Assembly: GCA_035621215.1 (NCBI GenBank)
Contig: CP141729.1
Location: 1,324,944 to 1,388,943, forward strand
Direction of reading: 5' to 3'
Source of the DNA: Oscillospiraceae bacterium MB08-C2-2
GTDB taxonomy: Bacteria; Bacillota; Clostridia; Oscillospirales; Ruminococcaceae
DNA length: 64,000 nt
The translations under genes and the position numbers were made by a program. The number at the start of each line of letters is the position of its first letter. Within the stretch, counting starts at the first letter, position 1. The notes below the pieces were generated by a model. That model was given only the letters and a program-made list of their open reading frames with translations, was not told where the DNA came from and made no database searches. Below are positions 1 through 9,600 of this stretch, piece by piece.

Positions 1-1554
1 TTGGGTATCGAACTGGGTTCCACTCGCATCAAGGCTGTGCTCATTGGGGCAAATTGCAAGCCCCTTGCCAGCAGCTTCCACGAATGGGAAAACCAGCTGG
101 ATAACGGCATCTGGACCTATCCCATGAGCGCAGTCTGGGCGGGCTTGCAGGACGTTTACCAGAAGCTCGCTGATACTGTCAGAGCTGAATATGGTGTATG
201 TTTAAGGAAAATCGGCTCCATCGGCATATCCGCCATGATGCACGGATACCTGCCCTTTAACGCTGAGGGGGAGCAGCTTGCTCCTTTCCGCACTTGGCGA
301 AACACCATGACAGAAAAAGCATCAAAGGAGCTCACCAAGCGATTTCGCTTCAACATCCCCCAAAGGTGGAGCATCGCACATCTCTACCACGCTATGCTGG
401 AGAAAGAGCCTCATGTGGAGGAGATTGCTTTTCTAACCACGCTGGCAGGCTATGTGCACTGGAAACTGACCGGCGAAAAAATCTTGGGTGTTGGTGAAGC
501 CTCGGGCATGTTCCCCATCGACAGCACTAGCAATGATTTCAGCGGGGATATGATAGACTGTTTTGACGGCATGGCTCAGAAGCTGGGCATCCATTGGAAG
601 CTCAGGGATATCCTGCCTAAAGTATGCAGCGCCGGGGAATCCGCAGGTCATCTGACCGAAGAAGGCGCCCGGCTGCTGGATCCTTCCGGCCGTCTGGAAT
701 CCGAAATCCCCTGCTGCCCGCCGGAAGGGGATGCCGGAACCGGTATGGTAGCAACAAACGCCGTTGCACAGCGCACCGGCAATGTCTCAGCAGGCACCTC
801 AATTTTTGCCATGATCGTGCTGGAAAAGCCGCTTGCCAAAGTGTATGAAGAAATTGATATGGTCACAACACCCACCGGCAAGCCGGTGGGCATGGTGCAT
901 TGCAACAATTGCACCTCGGATTTCGATGCATGGGTTCGCTTATTTGGTCAGGTCTTGACCGCCATGGGATTCAGCTTTCAAAAGTCTGCACTTTATGATG
1001 CCATTTACGCCGAAGCACTCAAAGGAGAACCAGACGGAGGCGGTCTTTTGAGCTACAACTATTATTCCGGTGAACCCATTACCGGCTTTGAGGAAGGCCG
1101 CCCTCTCCTTGTTCGCACTCCCAACAGTGCCTTTAGCCTAGCCAATCTTGCCAAAACGCTTCTCTATTCCACCATGGCCACCCTGCGCATCGGAATGAAT
1201 ATTCTCACTGTCGAGGAGGCTGTGGCCGTGGATGTTTTACAGGGGCATGGCGGTCTGTTTAAAACACCGGCAGTTGGGCAAAGCCTGATGGCAGGCGCAT
1301 TAAATATTCCTATTTCAGTGATGGAAACCGCCGGTGAAGGAGGAGCGTGGGGCATTGCTCTGCTGGCCGACTATATGCGGCGAAAACAAAAGGAAGAAAC
1401 GTTGGAGGAATATTTGTCTGCACACGTATTCTCCCAAGCCGCCTGCGTAACGGCTGCCCCTAAAAAGAGTGATATTGACGGATTTGCAGACTATTTGACC
1501 CGGTATAAAGATGGCCTTGCCATTGAACGGGCCGCCGTGACCCACCTGAAATAA
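1..1554 (+). CDS. FGGY-family sugar kinase, probable L-ribulokinase (5' partial)
   Basis: Phosphorylates a sugar or ketose with ATP. From its place directly before araA and araD, L-ribulose is the likely substrate. The visible protein begins inside the first phosphate-binding segment ([10 protein letters not shown]), and the TTG at base 1 has no upstream sequence, so the true start is very probably outside the window. The PEGDAGTG segment near residue 244 supplies the catalytic Asp typical of FGGY kinases, and a glycine-rich GHGG segment follows in the C-terminal ATPase lobe. The stop lies 27 bases before araA, so the three genes form one operon. Classical AraB is somewhat longer; this protein looks closer to the xylulokinase-like branch, so the substrate is inferred from context only. 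Confidence 0.8.
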   Translation: MGIELGSTRIKAVLIGANCKPLASSFHEWENQLDNGIWTYPMSAVWAGLQDVYQKLADTVRAEYGVCLRKIGSIGISAMMHGYLPFNAEGEQLAPFRTWRNTMTEKASKELTKRFRFNIPQRWSIAHLYHAMLEKEPHVEEIAFLTTLAGYVHWKLTGEKILGVGEASGMFPIDSTSNDFSGDMIDCFDGMAQKLGIHWKLRDILPKVCSAGESAGHLTEEGARLLDPSGRLESEIPCCPPEGDAGTGMVATNAVAQRTGNVSAGTSIFAMIVLEKPLAKVYEEIDMVTTPTGKPVGMVHCNNCTSDFDAWVRLFGQVLTAMGFSFQKSALYDAIYAEALKGEPDGGGLLSYNYYSGEPITGFEEGRPLLVRTPNSAFSLANLAKTLLYSTMATLRIGMNILTVEEAVAVDVLQGHGGLFKTPAVGQSLMAGALNIPISVMETAGEGGAWGIALLADYMRRKQKEETLEEYLSAHVFSQAACVTAAPKKSDIDGFADYLTRYKDGLAIERAAVTHLK

Positions 1555-1581
1555 ACAGCATAGTGAAGTGAGGGATTATAC

Positions 1582-3054
1582 ATGTATGTAAAAAGCCGCG
1601 AATTTTGGTTTGTTGCCGGCAGCCAGTTCCTGTATGGACCTGAAACCCTGGCTGCGGTTGAAAAAGATACACAAGCCATGGTTGAGTATATGAACACCGG
1701 TGAAAAGCTGCCTTGGCCCGTGGTATACAAGGACACCGTTAAAACGGCCGAGGGTATTGAAAAACTGATTAAAGAGGCCAACTTTGATGATACCTGCGCA
1801 GGTATCATCACCTTCTGCCACACCTTCTCCCCTTCCAGGATGTGGATAAACGGTCTTGTCTTATTGCAGAAGCCGTGGCTGCACTTTCATACCCAATTTA
1901 ATGAGGAAATCCCAAACGATGCCATCGACATGGATTACATGAACCTGCACCAGAGCGCCCACGGTGACCGGGAGCACGGATTTATCGGCGCCCGACTGCG
2001 TATGCCCCGCCGCATTGTTGTGGGCCATTGGAAGGACGATGGAGCGCTTGCTAAAATTGCCAAATGGATGCGGGCAGCTGTTGGCGCAGCGGTAAGCAGG
2101 AATTTGAAGGTGATGCGTTTTGGTGATAACATGCGTGAGGTGGCTGTCACCGAGGGCGACAAGGTAGAAGCCCAGATCAAGCTGGGCTGGCAGGTGAACA
2201 CGTGGCCAGTGGGGCAGCTGGCAGAAGCAATGCAGGCCATTACCGATGCCGAGGTGGATTTTAAGATGGCGGAGTACAAAGAGCGGTACGACTTTGCCAC
2301 CGATGATTTCAGAACGGTACGCTATCAGGCTAGAGAAGAGCTTGCTATGCGCCAGATGCTGGATGCAGAGGGCTGCTTGGCATTTTCCAACACCTTCCAA
2401 GATCTGTATGGTATGGAGCAGCTGCCGGGCCTTGCCAGCCAGAACATGATGGCGGATGGGTATGGCTACGGTGGCGAAGGCGACTGGAAGGTCAGCGCCA
2501 TGACGGCCATTATGAAGGCTATGGGGCAAGGAATGGGCGGCGGCAGTGCTTTTATGGAAGACTATACCTACGATCTAAAGAGCGGTCTTTCTCTTGGCGC
2601 ACACATGCTGGAGGTATGCCCTTCTCTGGCAGCAGGACGGCCTAAAATTGAAATACATGCTTTGGGAATTGGTGACCGGCAGCCTCCGGCACGCCTTGTA
2701 TTTGAAGGCAAGGCCGGCCCGGCTATTGTGGTCAGCCTAGTGGATATGGGTGGCCGGTTCAGGCTGATTGTGCAGGATATCGAATGTGTAAAGCCCACCC
2801 AGACCATGCCCAATCTTCCGGTGGCCCGCATTATGTGGAAGCCTATGCCCGACCTTGCCACCGGAGCCGAATGCTGGATACTGGCTGGCGGTGCCCATCA
2901 CACTGTGCTGAGCTACGACTGCGACGCCGAAATGATGCGCGATTGGGCCAGAATGATAGGCATTGAGTTTGCTTACATCAACAAAGACACCGACCCTGTA
3001 AAATTTGAGCAGGAGCTTCTGCTGGCAGATATGGCATGGAAGCTGAAGGGATGA
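1582..3054 (+). CDS. araA: L-arabinose isomerase
   Basis: Converts L-arabinose to L-ribulose in the cytoplasm. The length of 490 residues is typical for the family. The metal-binding set can be placed by spacing against the E. coli enzyme: Glu299 in GEGDW, Glu326 in FMEDYTYD, His341 in AHMLEVCP, and the His pair 439-440 in GGAHHT. The gene sits between the kinase and araD, which completes the arabinose-to-xylulose-5-phosphate route. The ATG is preceded by a GTGAGGGA-type ribosome site. A perfect 26-bp palindrome lies inside the coding region at 1785-1810. Family assignment is firm. Confidence 0.97.
   Translation: MYVKSREFWFVAGSQFLYGPETLAAVEKDTQAMVEYMNTGEKLPWPVVYKDTVKTAEGIEKLIKEANFDDTCAGIITFCHTFSPSRMWINGLVLLQKPWLHFHTQFNEEIPNDAIDMDYMNLHQSAHGDREHGFIGARLRMPRRIVVGHWKDDGALAKIAKWMRAAVGAAVSRNLKVMRFGDNMREVAVTEGDKVEAQIKLGWQVNTWPVGQLAEAMQAITDAEVDFKMAEYKERYDFATDDFRTVRYQAREELAMRQMLDAEGCLAFSNTFQDLYGMEQLPGLASQNMMADGYGYGGEGDWKVSAMTAIMKAMGQGMGGGSAFMEDYTYDLKSGLSLGAHMLEVCPSLAAGRPKIEIHALGIGDRQPPARLVFEGKAGPAIVVSLVDMGGRFRLIVQDIECVKPTQTMPNLPVARIMWKPMPDLATGAECWILAGGAHHTVLSYDCDAEMMRDWARMIGIEFAYINKDTDPVKFEQELLLADMAWKLKG
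1785..1810. repeat. Perfect 26-bp palindrome inside araA
   Basis: The left arm reads TGATGATACCTGC and is followed directly by its reverse complement with no spacer. It encodes ordinary residues (DDTCAGII), so it may be accidental, but perfect palindromes this long are uncommon in coding DNA. Confidence 0.6.
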
Positions 3055-3063
3055 TGATCCGCT

Positions 3064-3756
3064 ATGTTGGAACAATTGAAAGAAGAAGTGCTGCACGCTA
3101 ATCTGGAGCTGCCAGAGTATGGCCTTGTCACCTTTACCTGGGGAAATGTAAGCAGTATAGACAGGGAAAGCGGTCTTGTGGTCATTAAGCCCAGCGGGGT
3201 AGAATACAGTGCCATGACTGCCAAGGATATGGTTGTGGTGGCGCTGGATACCGGAGATGTGGTGGAGGGCAACTGGAAGCCCTCATCCGATACACCCACC
3301 CACCTGGAGCTGTACCGACAGTTTTCCGGATGTGGAGGCATCGTGCACACCCACAGCCGTTGGGCAACCACCTATGCGCAGGCCCACCGGGGTATCCCTC
3401 CCCTTGGCACCACACACGGAGACTATTTCTACGGTGAGATTCCCTGCACCCGGCTGATGAACCCAGAAGAAATCGCCGGGGATTACGAGCGGGAAACCGG
3501 CAAGGTAATTGTGGAAACGTTCTGTGACAAAGACCCCTTGCACATACCCGCCGTACTGGTTGCCAGCCACGGCCCTTTCGCTTGGGGTAAAAATGCCTCT
3601 GAGGCTGTGCATAATGCTGCGGTGTTGGAGGAACTGGCCTATATGGCTTGGCACACCCAAGCAATGCGTCCGGATATCCGGGAGATGCAATCGGAGCTAT
3701 TGGATAAACACTATCTGAGAAAGCATGGCCAAAACGCCTACTATGGGCAAGGGTAA
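3064..3756 (+). CDS. araD: L-ribulose-5-phosphate 4-epimerase
   Basis: A class II aldolase-fold enzyme that turns L-ribulose-5-phosphate into D-xylulose-5-phosphate, feeding the pentose phosphate pathway. Residues match the known active site: Asp76, the zinc ligands His95 and His97 in VHTHSRW, Asp120, and a third His near 169 in ASHGPF. The length of 230 residues is standard. It starts nine bases after the araA stop, ends the arabinose operon, and is followed by a strong hairpin terminator. Confidence 0.96.
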   Translation: MLEQLKEEVLHANLELPEYGLVTFTWGNVSSIDRESGLVVIKPSGVEYSAMTAKDMVVVALDTGDVVEGNWKPSSDTPTHLELYRQFSGCGGIVHTHSRWATTYAQAHRGIPPLGTTHGDYFYGEIPCTRLMNPEEIAGDYERETGKVIVETFCDKDPLHIPAVLVASHGPFAWGKNASEAVHNAAVLEELAYMAWHTQAMRPDIREMQSELLDKHYLRKHGQNAYYGQG

Positions 3757-3770
3757 TGTGAAAACGAAAA

Positions 3771-3815
3771 GGGAAGCGCTGGGGTGAATTGAATCCCGGC
3801 GCTTCCCTTTTCTTT
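3771..3815. terminator. Bidirectional intrinsic terminator after araD
   Basis: GGGAAGCGC pairs with GCGCTTCCC, extended inward by one G-U pair and a GGG/CCC step. A run of TTTTCTTTTTT follows on the plus strand and A-rich sequence lies on the other side. It separates the convergent araD and binding-protein genes. Confidence 0.85.
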
Positions 3816-3817
3816 TT

Positions 3818-4801
3818 TCAGTATTCACGGCTATTAATGATCTCTCTGGTAATGGTTCGGGAATCAAAGACCGTTTCCTCCACATAGGTAAATTTCTGTG
3901 GAGTTTCACCGGCCTCCAGCTGTTCAATTATATCCCGCACCCGGGGGCCGTGCAGCGGATTGCATTCCACGTTGAGGCTAATGAACCCCTCCAGCGTCAT
4001 CTCCAGGGCGGCGTGGTTGGCATCAAAAGAAATAACAGTTACATCCTTGCCGGGCCTGAGCCCCACGGTCTTCAAGGCATCAATTACACCATACGCCATG
4101 TTATCATTTTCACTGTACACTACATTGATATCAGCATACCGGTTGAGAAAGCTCTCCATTACCTCCTGACCTTTCGCCTGCGTAAACTCACCGCTTTCTC
4201 TTGCAAGAAGATTCCAGTTCTCATTGGCCTCAATGCCGGCATCCAGGCCCCCAGTGCGGCCAATTTGCGCAGTAGAACCGAGATTGCCCTGCAAATGAAC
4301 AATGTTAATCGGCATATTGCCAAACCGCTGTTCCATCCAAGCGGCGGCGGCGTCTCCTTCCTTGCGAAAGTCGGAGCCAATCCAGCAGGTGAACAGGCTC
4401 TCATCCTCCACCTCAATCATGCGATCCACAATGATAACAGGAATACCTGCCGCCTTAGCCTCCTGAAGCACAGTATCCCAACCTGTCTCCGTAGTGGGTG
4501 CCAGCACAATATAATCCAACTCCTGCTGAATGAAATTGCGGATAGCTGTAATCTGCCGTTCCTGCTTTTGCTGCGCATCATCAAAGATCAGCTTATATCC
4601 ATCTGCTTCAGCAAAGGCCTCCTGCATACTTCTGGTGTTTGCCGCACGCCAATCGCTCTCTGCCCCAACCTGCGTAAACCCCACAACAATCATGTCATCA
4701 TAAAGGTGATCATCCACTTGGGTTATGCCACTGGAATACCCACAGGCCATAAGGCCTAAGGCCAACAAGGAATACCCTATCGTCAACAGTAACCTTTTCA
4801 C
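3818..4801 (-). CDS. Sugar-binding lipoprotein, YtfQ-like
   Basis: A periplasmic-binding-protein-like sugar receptor of the LacI/RbsB fold, anchored by a lipid. A signal peptide with lipobox LMAC precedes the domain, and the segment VGFTQVGAESDWRAAN closely resembles the galactofuranose-binding protein YtfQ. The best start is the GTG at 4801, with GGAGG five bases upstream. A GTG at 4819 overlaps the preceding stop but lies on top of that ribosome site. The gene follows the sensor kinase directly and no permease or ATPase is nearby. I infer that it presents a sugar, perhaps arabinose or an oligosaccharide, to the kinase rather than to a transporter. Ligand unknown. Confidence 0.85.
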   Translation of the reverse strand: MKRLLLTIGYSLLALGLMACGYSSGITQVDDHLYDDMIVVGFTQVGAESDWRAANTRSMQEAFAEADGYKLIFDDAQQKQERQITAIRNFIQQELDYIVLAPTTETGWDTVLQEAKAAGIPVIIVDRMIEVEDESLFTCWIGSDFRKEGDAAAAWMEQRFGNMPINIVHLQGNLGSTAQIGRTGGLDAGIEANENWNLLARESGEFTQAKGQEVMESFLNRYADINVVYSENDNMAYGVIDALKTVGLRPGKDVTVISFDANHAALEMTLEGFISLNVECNPLHGPRVRDIIEQLEAGETPQKFTYVEETVFDSRTITREIINSREY

Positions 4802-4815
4802 TTGATCCTCCCTCC

Positions 4816-6267
4816 TCACAGGGTGGTCTGAATGTTCTTGGGCAAAAGTATGGACACCGTTGTGCCTTTTCCCAACTCACTTTTGAAAGAAAGGCCGTAT
4901 TCTTCGCCACAATAAAGCTTGATGCGTTTGTGTACATTCACAAGCCCCAAGCCGGTATGGCGATCTTCATACACCCCCGCCTGAAGCGCGCGCAGCTGCT
5001 CCTTATCCATGCCGGCACCGTCATCGCTTATCCGCAGCATAATGTCTTCGCCGCAGCTTTCTCCTGATATGGTAATAAGGCCAATTCCACGTTTGTTTTT
5101 GGTACCGTGGTAAATTGCATTTTCTACGATCGGCTGCAACACCAGCTTGGGCACCATACAGTCCAGAAAATCCTCAGGAATATAGATTTTGTAGTTTAGA
5201 ATATCACTGTAACGAATCTGCTGTATCTCCAAATAACTGGACACCTGATCCCGCTCGGCTCGAAGTGTGATGATGTCTTTCCCTTTATTGAGCGAATGGC
5301 GGAAAAACACGGATAAACTGGTCACCATCTTGACTACCTCTGCATACCGGTGGTTTTCAGCCAAAATAGCAATGGAATCCAGCGTATTATACAGAAAGTG
5401 GGGATTAATTTGTGCCTGCAGCAGTTCCAATTCCGTGCGATGCAGATATTTTTGATCCTCACGCTGCTTTTCCATCAGAACATTGATGCGGTTCACCATC
5501 TCATTGAAGCCTGTATCCAACGTATGTATCTCGGTGCTTCTTGTCTCGATGGGGTCAACCTCAAAAATGCCTTCCCCCAATCTTTGGGCCTTTTGAGCCA
5601 GTAAGCCAATGGGCTCAGTAATGCGGCGGGTAAAGCGAACTGAATAAAACAAAATGATAAAGATGAGCAGCAATGCCCCTATAACAGTGATAACGATAAC
5701 CCCCATGACTCTGCCATCGATCTCACTTTGCAGCTGGGCCAGTTCACGCACCTCATCATCAATGTAATCATGCATATAGGTTTCTATGAGGACAGTGAGG
5801 CCTGTTTCACCGCGGATATTGGTGTCTAAAAGCTCCATTCGGTCGTCATATCGCTGGGTTTTGGCTATTTCCAGCATGTATCCCCGCAGGTTTTCGCACA
5901 TATTCAGCATGCTGCGGATGCGCCAGCGGTTATCACGCAGTTTGGTGGTTTCCTCCAGGCGGTGCAACACCTCTACAGCGTCATCCAGTTCTTTCATGGG
6001 CAGTGTCTCCACTGACTGGTCGCTTCTGGGTGTAATAACATGGTTCCACATTTCCAGATCCATCGTATCTTTGAATTCAACATTGAATTCCGCTGCGGTG
6101 TTGGCATTTTGCAAGGCGTTGGTGTATTGCCGGTTGATGGAAACCAGCATGAATATCAGTATTGCAATCATCACCAGCAGCGGCACCTCAATGATGAACA
6201 ACAGCTTGTTCATCTGCTGCGTAATGCTGATGCGTGGTATCGGCTTTTGAACACTGACATCTATCAT
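4816..6267 (-). CDS. YesM/LytS-type sensor histidine kinase
   Basis: A membrane kinase that should phosphorylate a response regulator. In order it has a transmembrane helix at about residues 22-43, a mostly helical outside domain to about 188, a second helix at 189-210, a HAMP-like linker, the phospho-acceptor His290 in QINPHFLYN, an N-box (PIVENAIYHG) and a DDGAGMD nucleotide motif. I chose the ATG at 6267 because GGGAGGG lies eight bases upstream. The frame stays open to 6393, which would add 42 residues of unclear nature. It pairs with the sugar-binding lipoprotein downstream. No response regulator gene occurs in the window, although YesM kinases usually have one alongside. Confidence 0.9.
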   Translation of the reverse strand: MIDVSVQKPIPRISITQQMNKLLFIIEVPLLVMIAILIFMLVSINRQYTNALQNANTAAEFNVEFKDTMDLEMWNHVITPRSDQSVETLPMKELDDAVEVLHRLEETTKLRDNRWRIRSMLNMCENLRGYMLEIAKTQRYDDRMELLDTNIRGETGLTVLIETYMHDYIDDEVRELAQLQSEIDGRVMGVIVITVIGALLLIFIILFYSVRFTRRITEPIGLLAQKAQRLGEGIFEVDPIETRSTEIHTLDTGFNEMVNRINVLMEKQREDQKYLHRTELELLQAQINPHFLYNTLDSIAILAENHRYAEVVKMVTSLSVFFRHSLNKGKDIITLRAERDQVSSYLEIQQIRYSDILNYKIYIPEDFLDCMVPKLVLQPIVENAIYHGTKNKRGIGLITISGESCGEDIMLRISDDGAGMDKEQLRALQAGVYEDRHTGLGLVNVHKRIKLYCGEEYGLSFKSELGKGTTVSILLPKNIQTTL

Positions 6268-6686
6268 CAAGTATACCCTCCCGTCCAATGCTATTCCATA
6301 CTGAGGTTTTTTATCAGCATCAGCCAATAAAATACGGTATATTTCCTCACAAACACCTTCGTCACGCCATTGGCACTGCTTGGGGCTATCCATAGCATGC
6401 CCTTCAACATAATACCGTTATTTTTTCGCAGCCTGCCCTTTTTACCTGTGGTTTCTGCCGCAGCAAGTTTTTTTGTTGGGTTCCATTCTTCATTGCTTCA
6501 TGCGTAGCGTCTTATGCTTTTCAGTTTACTGGTTCTTCTGTTTTTATGCAACTTTTATTTTACAAACAAGATATAGAATGAGCAAACAAAAAATAATTTG
6601 TAATCAAAAGATGGATCATGGATTAGCCGATAGATAAGGCTAATCCATGATCCTGTTCAGTTAAGCTCTAAAAACTGCGGTTAAAC
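6268..6686. other. Intergenic region between sensor kinase and GH43 gene
   Basis: Holds the leader of the kinase gene, whose ribosome site GGGAGGG is at about 6276-6282, and the GH43 terminator at 6613-6653. The stretch between is A/T-rich with no convincing gene. Confidence 0.5.
6604..6653 (-). terminator. Terminator after the GH43 gene
   Basis: A 16-bp perfect stem, GGATCATGGATTAGCC with its complement, spans 6613-6653 with a nine-base loop. On the minus strand it is followed by ATCTTTTGATT, a modest T tract. Confidence 0.7.
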
Positions 6687-9600
6687 CTATGCGGTTACGC
6701 GAACAGAGAACTGTGCGATAACACCATTGTGAGCCTTGGCTTCGATGATGGCAAAGCCGGTCTTGCTGGTGGCTTTGACAATACCGTTTTGATCCACAGT
6801 GGCGATGGCGGGATTCAGAGAAACCCAAGTAACATCCTTGATGGTGGCATTCTCAGGATCGATAACGGCGGTAAGCTTAACAGTCTTGTTTCGCTTAACC
6901 GTTTCGTCACCCTCAATGCGGATGGCCTCTACTTCAATGATCTCGCCGGGGTCGATTTCTTTCAGCTGAGCAATTGCATTACGCAAAGCGGCAAGAGCAG
7001 AGTCAACGGCACCCTGATCGGCTTGATCATCCGAAAGAACATCCTTGGCCGTGTTCAGAGCGGTTCTCAGAACGGCCCAGGTCTCGGGAGTGTATTCGGC
7101 CTGATTCAAGGCTTCTGCCTCTTCTGCCACAGTTTCCAGTTCTGTCTTATCAACAGGGGTGGAATCGGCAGTCAGCTCCACAGTAATGGTGGCCTGAGCG
7201 CCTACTGTAAAGGAAGAAGTCTTGGTCTGGTAGCCCTGCGCACTTACAGTGTAGCTGTATTCGCCGGGAGCCAGATCATAAATCAAAGCGTTTGTAGCGG
7301 TGGGAGACACAACGTCGCCTGCGCTGTTTCTTACCTCAACGGCTGCATTTGCAGGTGTTACCGCAAAGGTAATGGCGTATTTATCGGCGGGAGCTTGACT
7401 TAGATCAACGGTGATGGTCTTGTTGCCATCAGCAGTAAAGGTGGCAGACTTAGTCTGGAAGCCCTCAGCGCTGACAGAATAGTTGTACTGACCGGGAGCC
7501 AAGTCATAGATAAGGGCGTTGCTGGAAGTAGGAGCAACCACGGAACCTTCACTGTTGGTTACCACAACCGCTGCGTTTGCAGGAGTGACTGCAAAGGTAA
7601 TGGTAGAGTTGACAGGCTGGTCATCCTTCTCCATGTGAATGTATTCAAAGGTGGTATTAAACACAGTGCTGGATTCCTGATTGGTTGTGCTGAAGAGCTG
7701 GAGCTTGGCGCCATCCATACGGGTGCCGGCAGCAAAAGAATTGGCACGGGAGAAGTTCACGCCATCGGAAGAATAGTAGCCGATGATGTTGGAACCTTCC
7801 TTCTGGAGGCGGAGCCAGGCGGTGGTAAAGTTAAAGCCAGTGAAGTTGTTGCTGGATTGGAAACCGCTGTTATACTGCCAGGATGGATTGCTGCCGCCAA
7901 TCTGGATCATCTTGACCCAGTTGCTGCTGCCGGCGCCGGTGTTGTTAAGGCCGATACCATAGTTGGGGTATCCCCCATCAGGAAGCAGGCGGTCGTTGGT
8001 AACCTTGACGGTGACAGTCCAGTCGCCATTGAGAGAGCCGGTATACTGCAGCATGTTGAGTATGCTGGTGGAAGGGAAGTCGTTGCCGCTGGAAAGGTTA
8101 CTTGCGGGAATGGTGATGCCGGTTTCCGCAAAGGTAGCCTTGTCGTTGGCATTGAGGAGTTCCCAATCAGCAGGCAGGCTGTTGAACCGGGTGGCGCTCT
8201 CTGGTACAAAGGTGATTAGGTAAGCATCTGTTTGAGAACCGGAAATGAATTCCACCTTGGCGGATTCCCACAGATTTGTTGCCTGAGTGACTTTAACAGT
8301 TACGTCTTTTCTTGTAGACTGAGCGGTAATGGTAGGAATGTCGCCGCTCTCTACAGTGTGGGTATAGGATTTGGTATAGTAATTAAATTCCGAGAAAGGT
8401 TCGCCGTCCATGGAAATGGAGTACATGGAACTATAGTCCTTTTTAAGCTCTACTGAGATTACAGCATTTTGGCTTACCTGGATATCTTTAGTTTCTGTTA
8501 CATACCCTTCAGCACTGGCCGTGTAGGTATAGCTGCCCACAGGCAACTCATAGAAATAACCGCTGATGGGGGTGATCACATTGTCGCTGCTGTCTTTAAT
8601 TTCAATAACGGTATCTTGCGGAGATACTTTAAACTCCACAAAGGCACTGGATTGAGCCTTGCCGATATTGACATACTCAAAGGTTGTTTTAAAGGGCTGG
8701 CTGCCAAAGCAGGTGCTGGCAAACAGCTGCAGCTTTGCTTTATCCAGTGTATTGTTCACCGTAATGGTACGCGTGGTTGTAAAGTTCACACCATCCGATG
8801 AGTAGGAACACACGATCGTATTACCTGATTTTGTCAGCCGCAGCCAACTGGTCAGGTAGGGGTGAGCGGTGAAGGTATCGTTGTCGCCGTCGCCTGTAAG
8901 GCTTCCCGCTATGGAATTCTGGATGCTATGGGCATTGTTATACCCAAATACATTGACCAGTTTGAGCCAATCATCTCCATTGTGAAGAGCCACACCATAT
9001 TGTGGATAGTTGCCCTCATCACTCAAGAGTTGATCGTTGGTAACCTTAGTGGTAATTTCCCAATCGCCGGCAAGGGAACCCTTATACTGCAGCGTATTGG
9101 TATTATTGCCGTTAAAGTCGCCGCTGCTCGGAATCACTGTGGCGCCAAGGTGACTAAAGCTGGGCGCTGTGCTGCTGGGATTTACGACACTCCATCCGCT
9201 GGGCAATGAAGTGAAGCGGGTGGTGCTTTCTGGCACAAAGGTAATCAAATAGGTTTTGCTGCCCGCATCAGAGCTAAACGTAACCTTGGCAGAATCAAAC
9301 AACGCTGTTGCCTGTGTAACGGTAGCAGTCATGCCCTCTGCAAGGCTGCCGGCAGTAACAGTGGGGATTTCATCTCCCGTTACGGTATAGGTATAGGAGT
9401 AAATGCTGGAATTAAACTCCAAGAAATCCTTGCCATCTACTTTAATATCTTCGGGAGGCATAGCAGTAAACTGCACCCGATGGAACTCCCAGATGTTGTT
9501 GCTGCCACTTCCCTTCGTTTTAAGGAAGAGAGGATGCTGACCATCCAGATCATCCACCACATCTGCTACATCCAGGCTGACCGTAGTGCGAACCCGGGGC

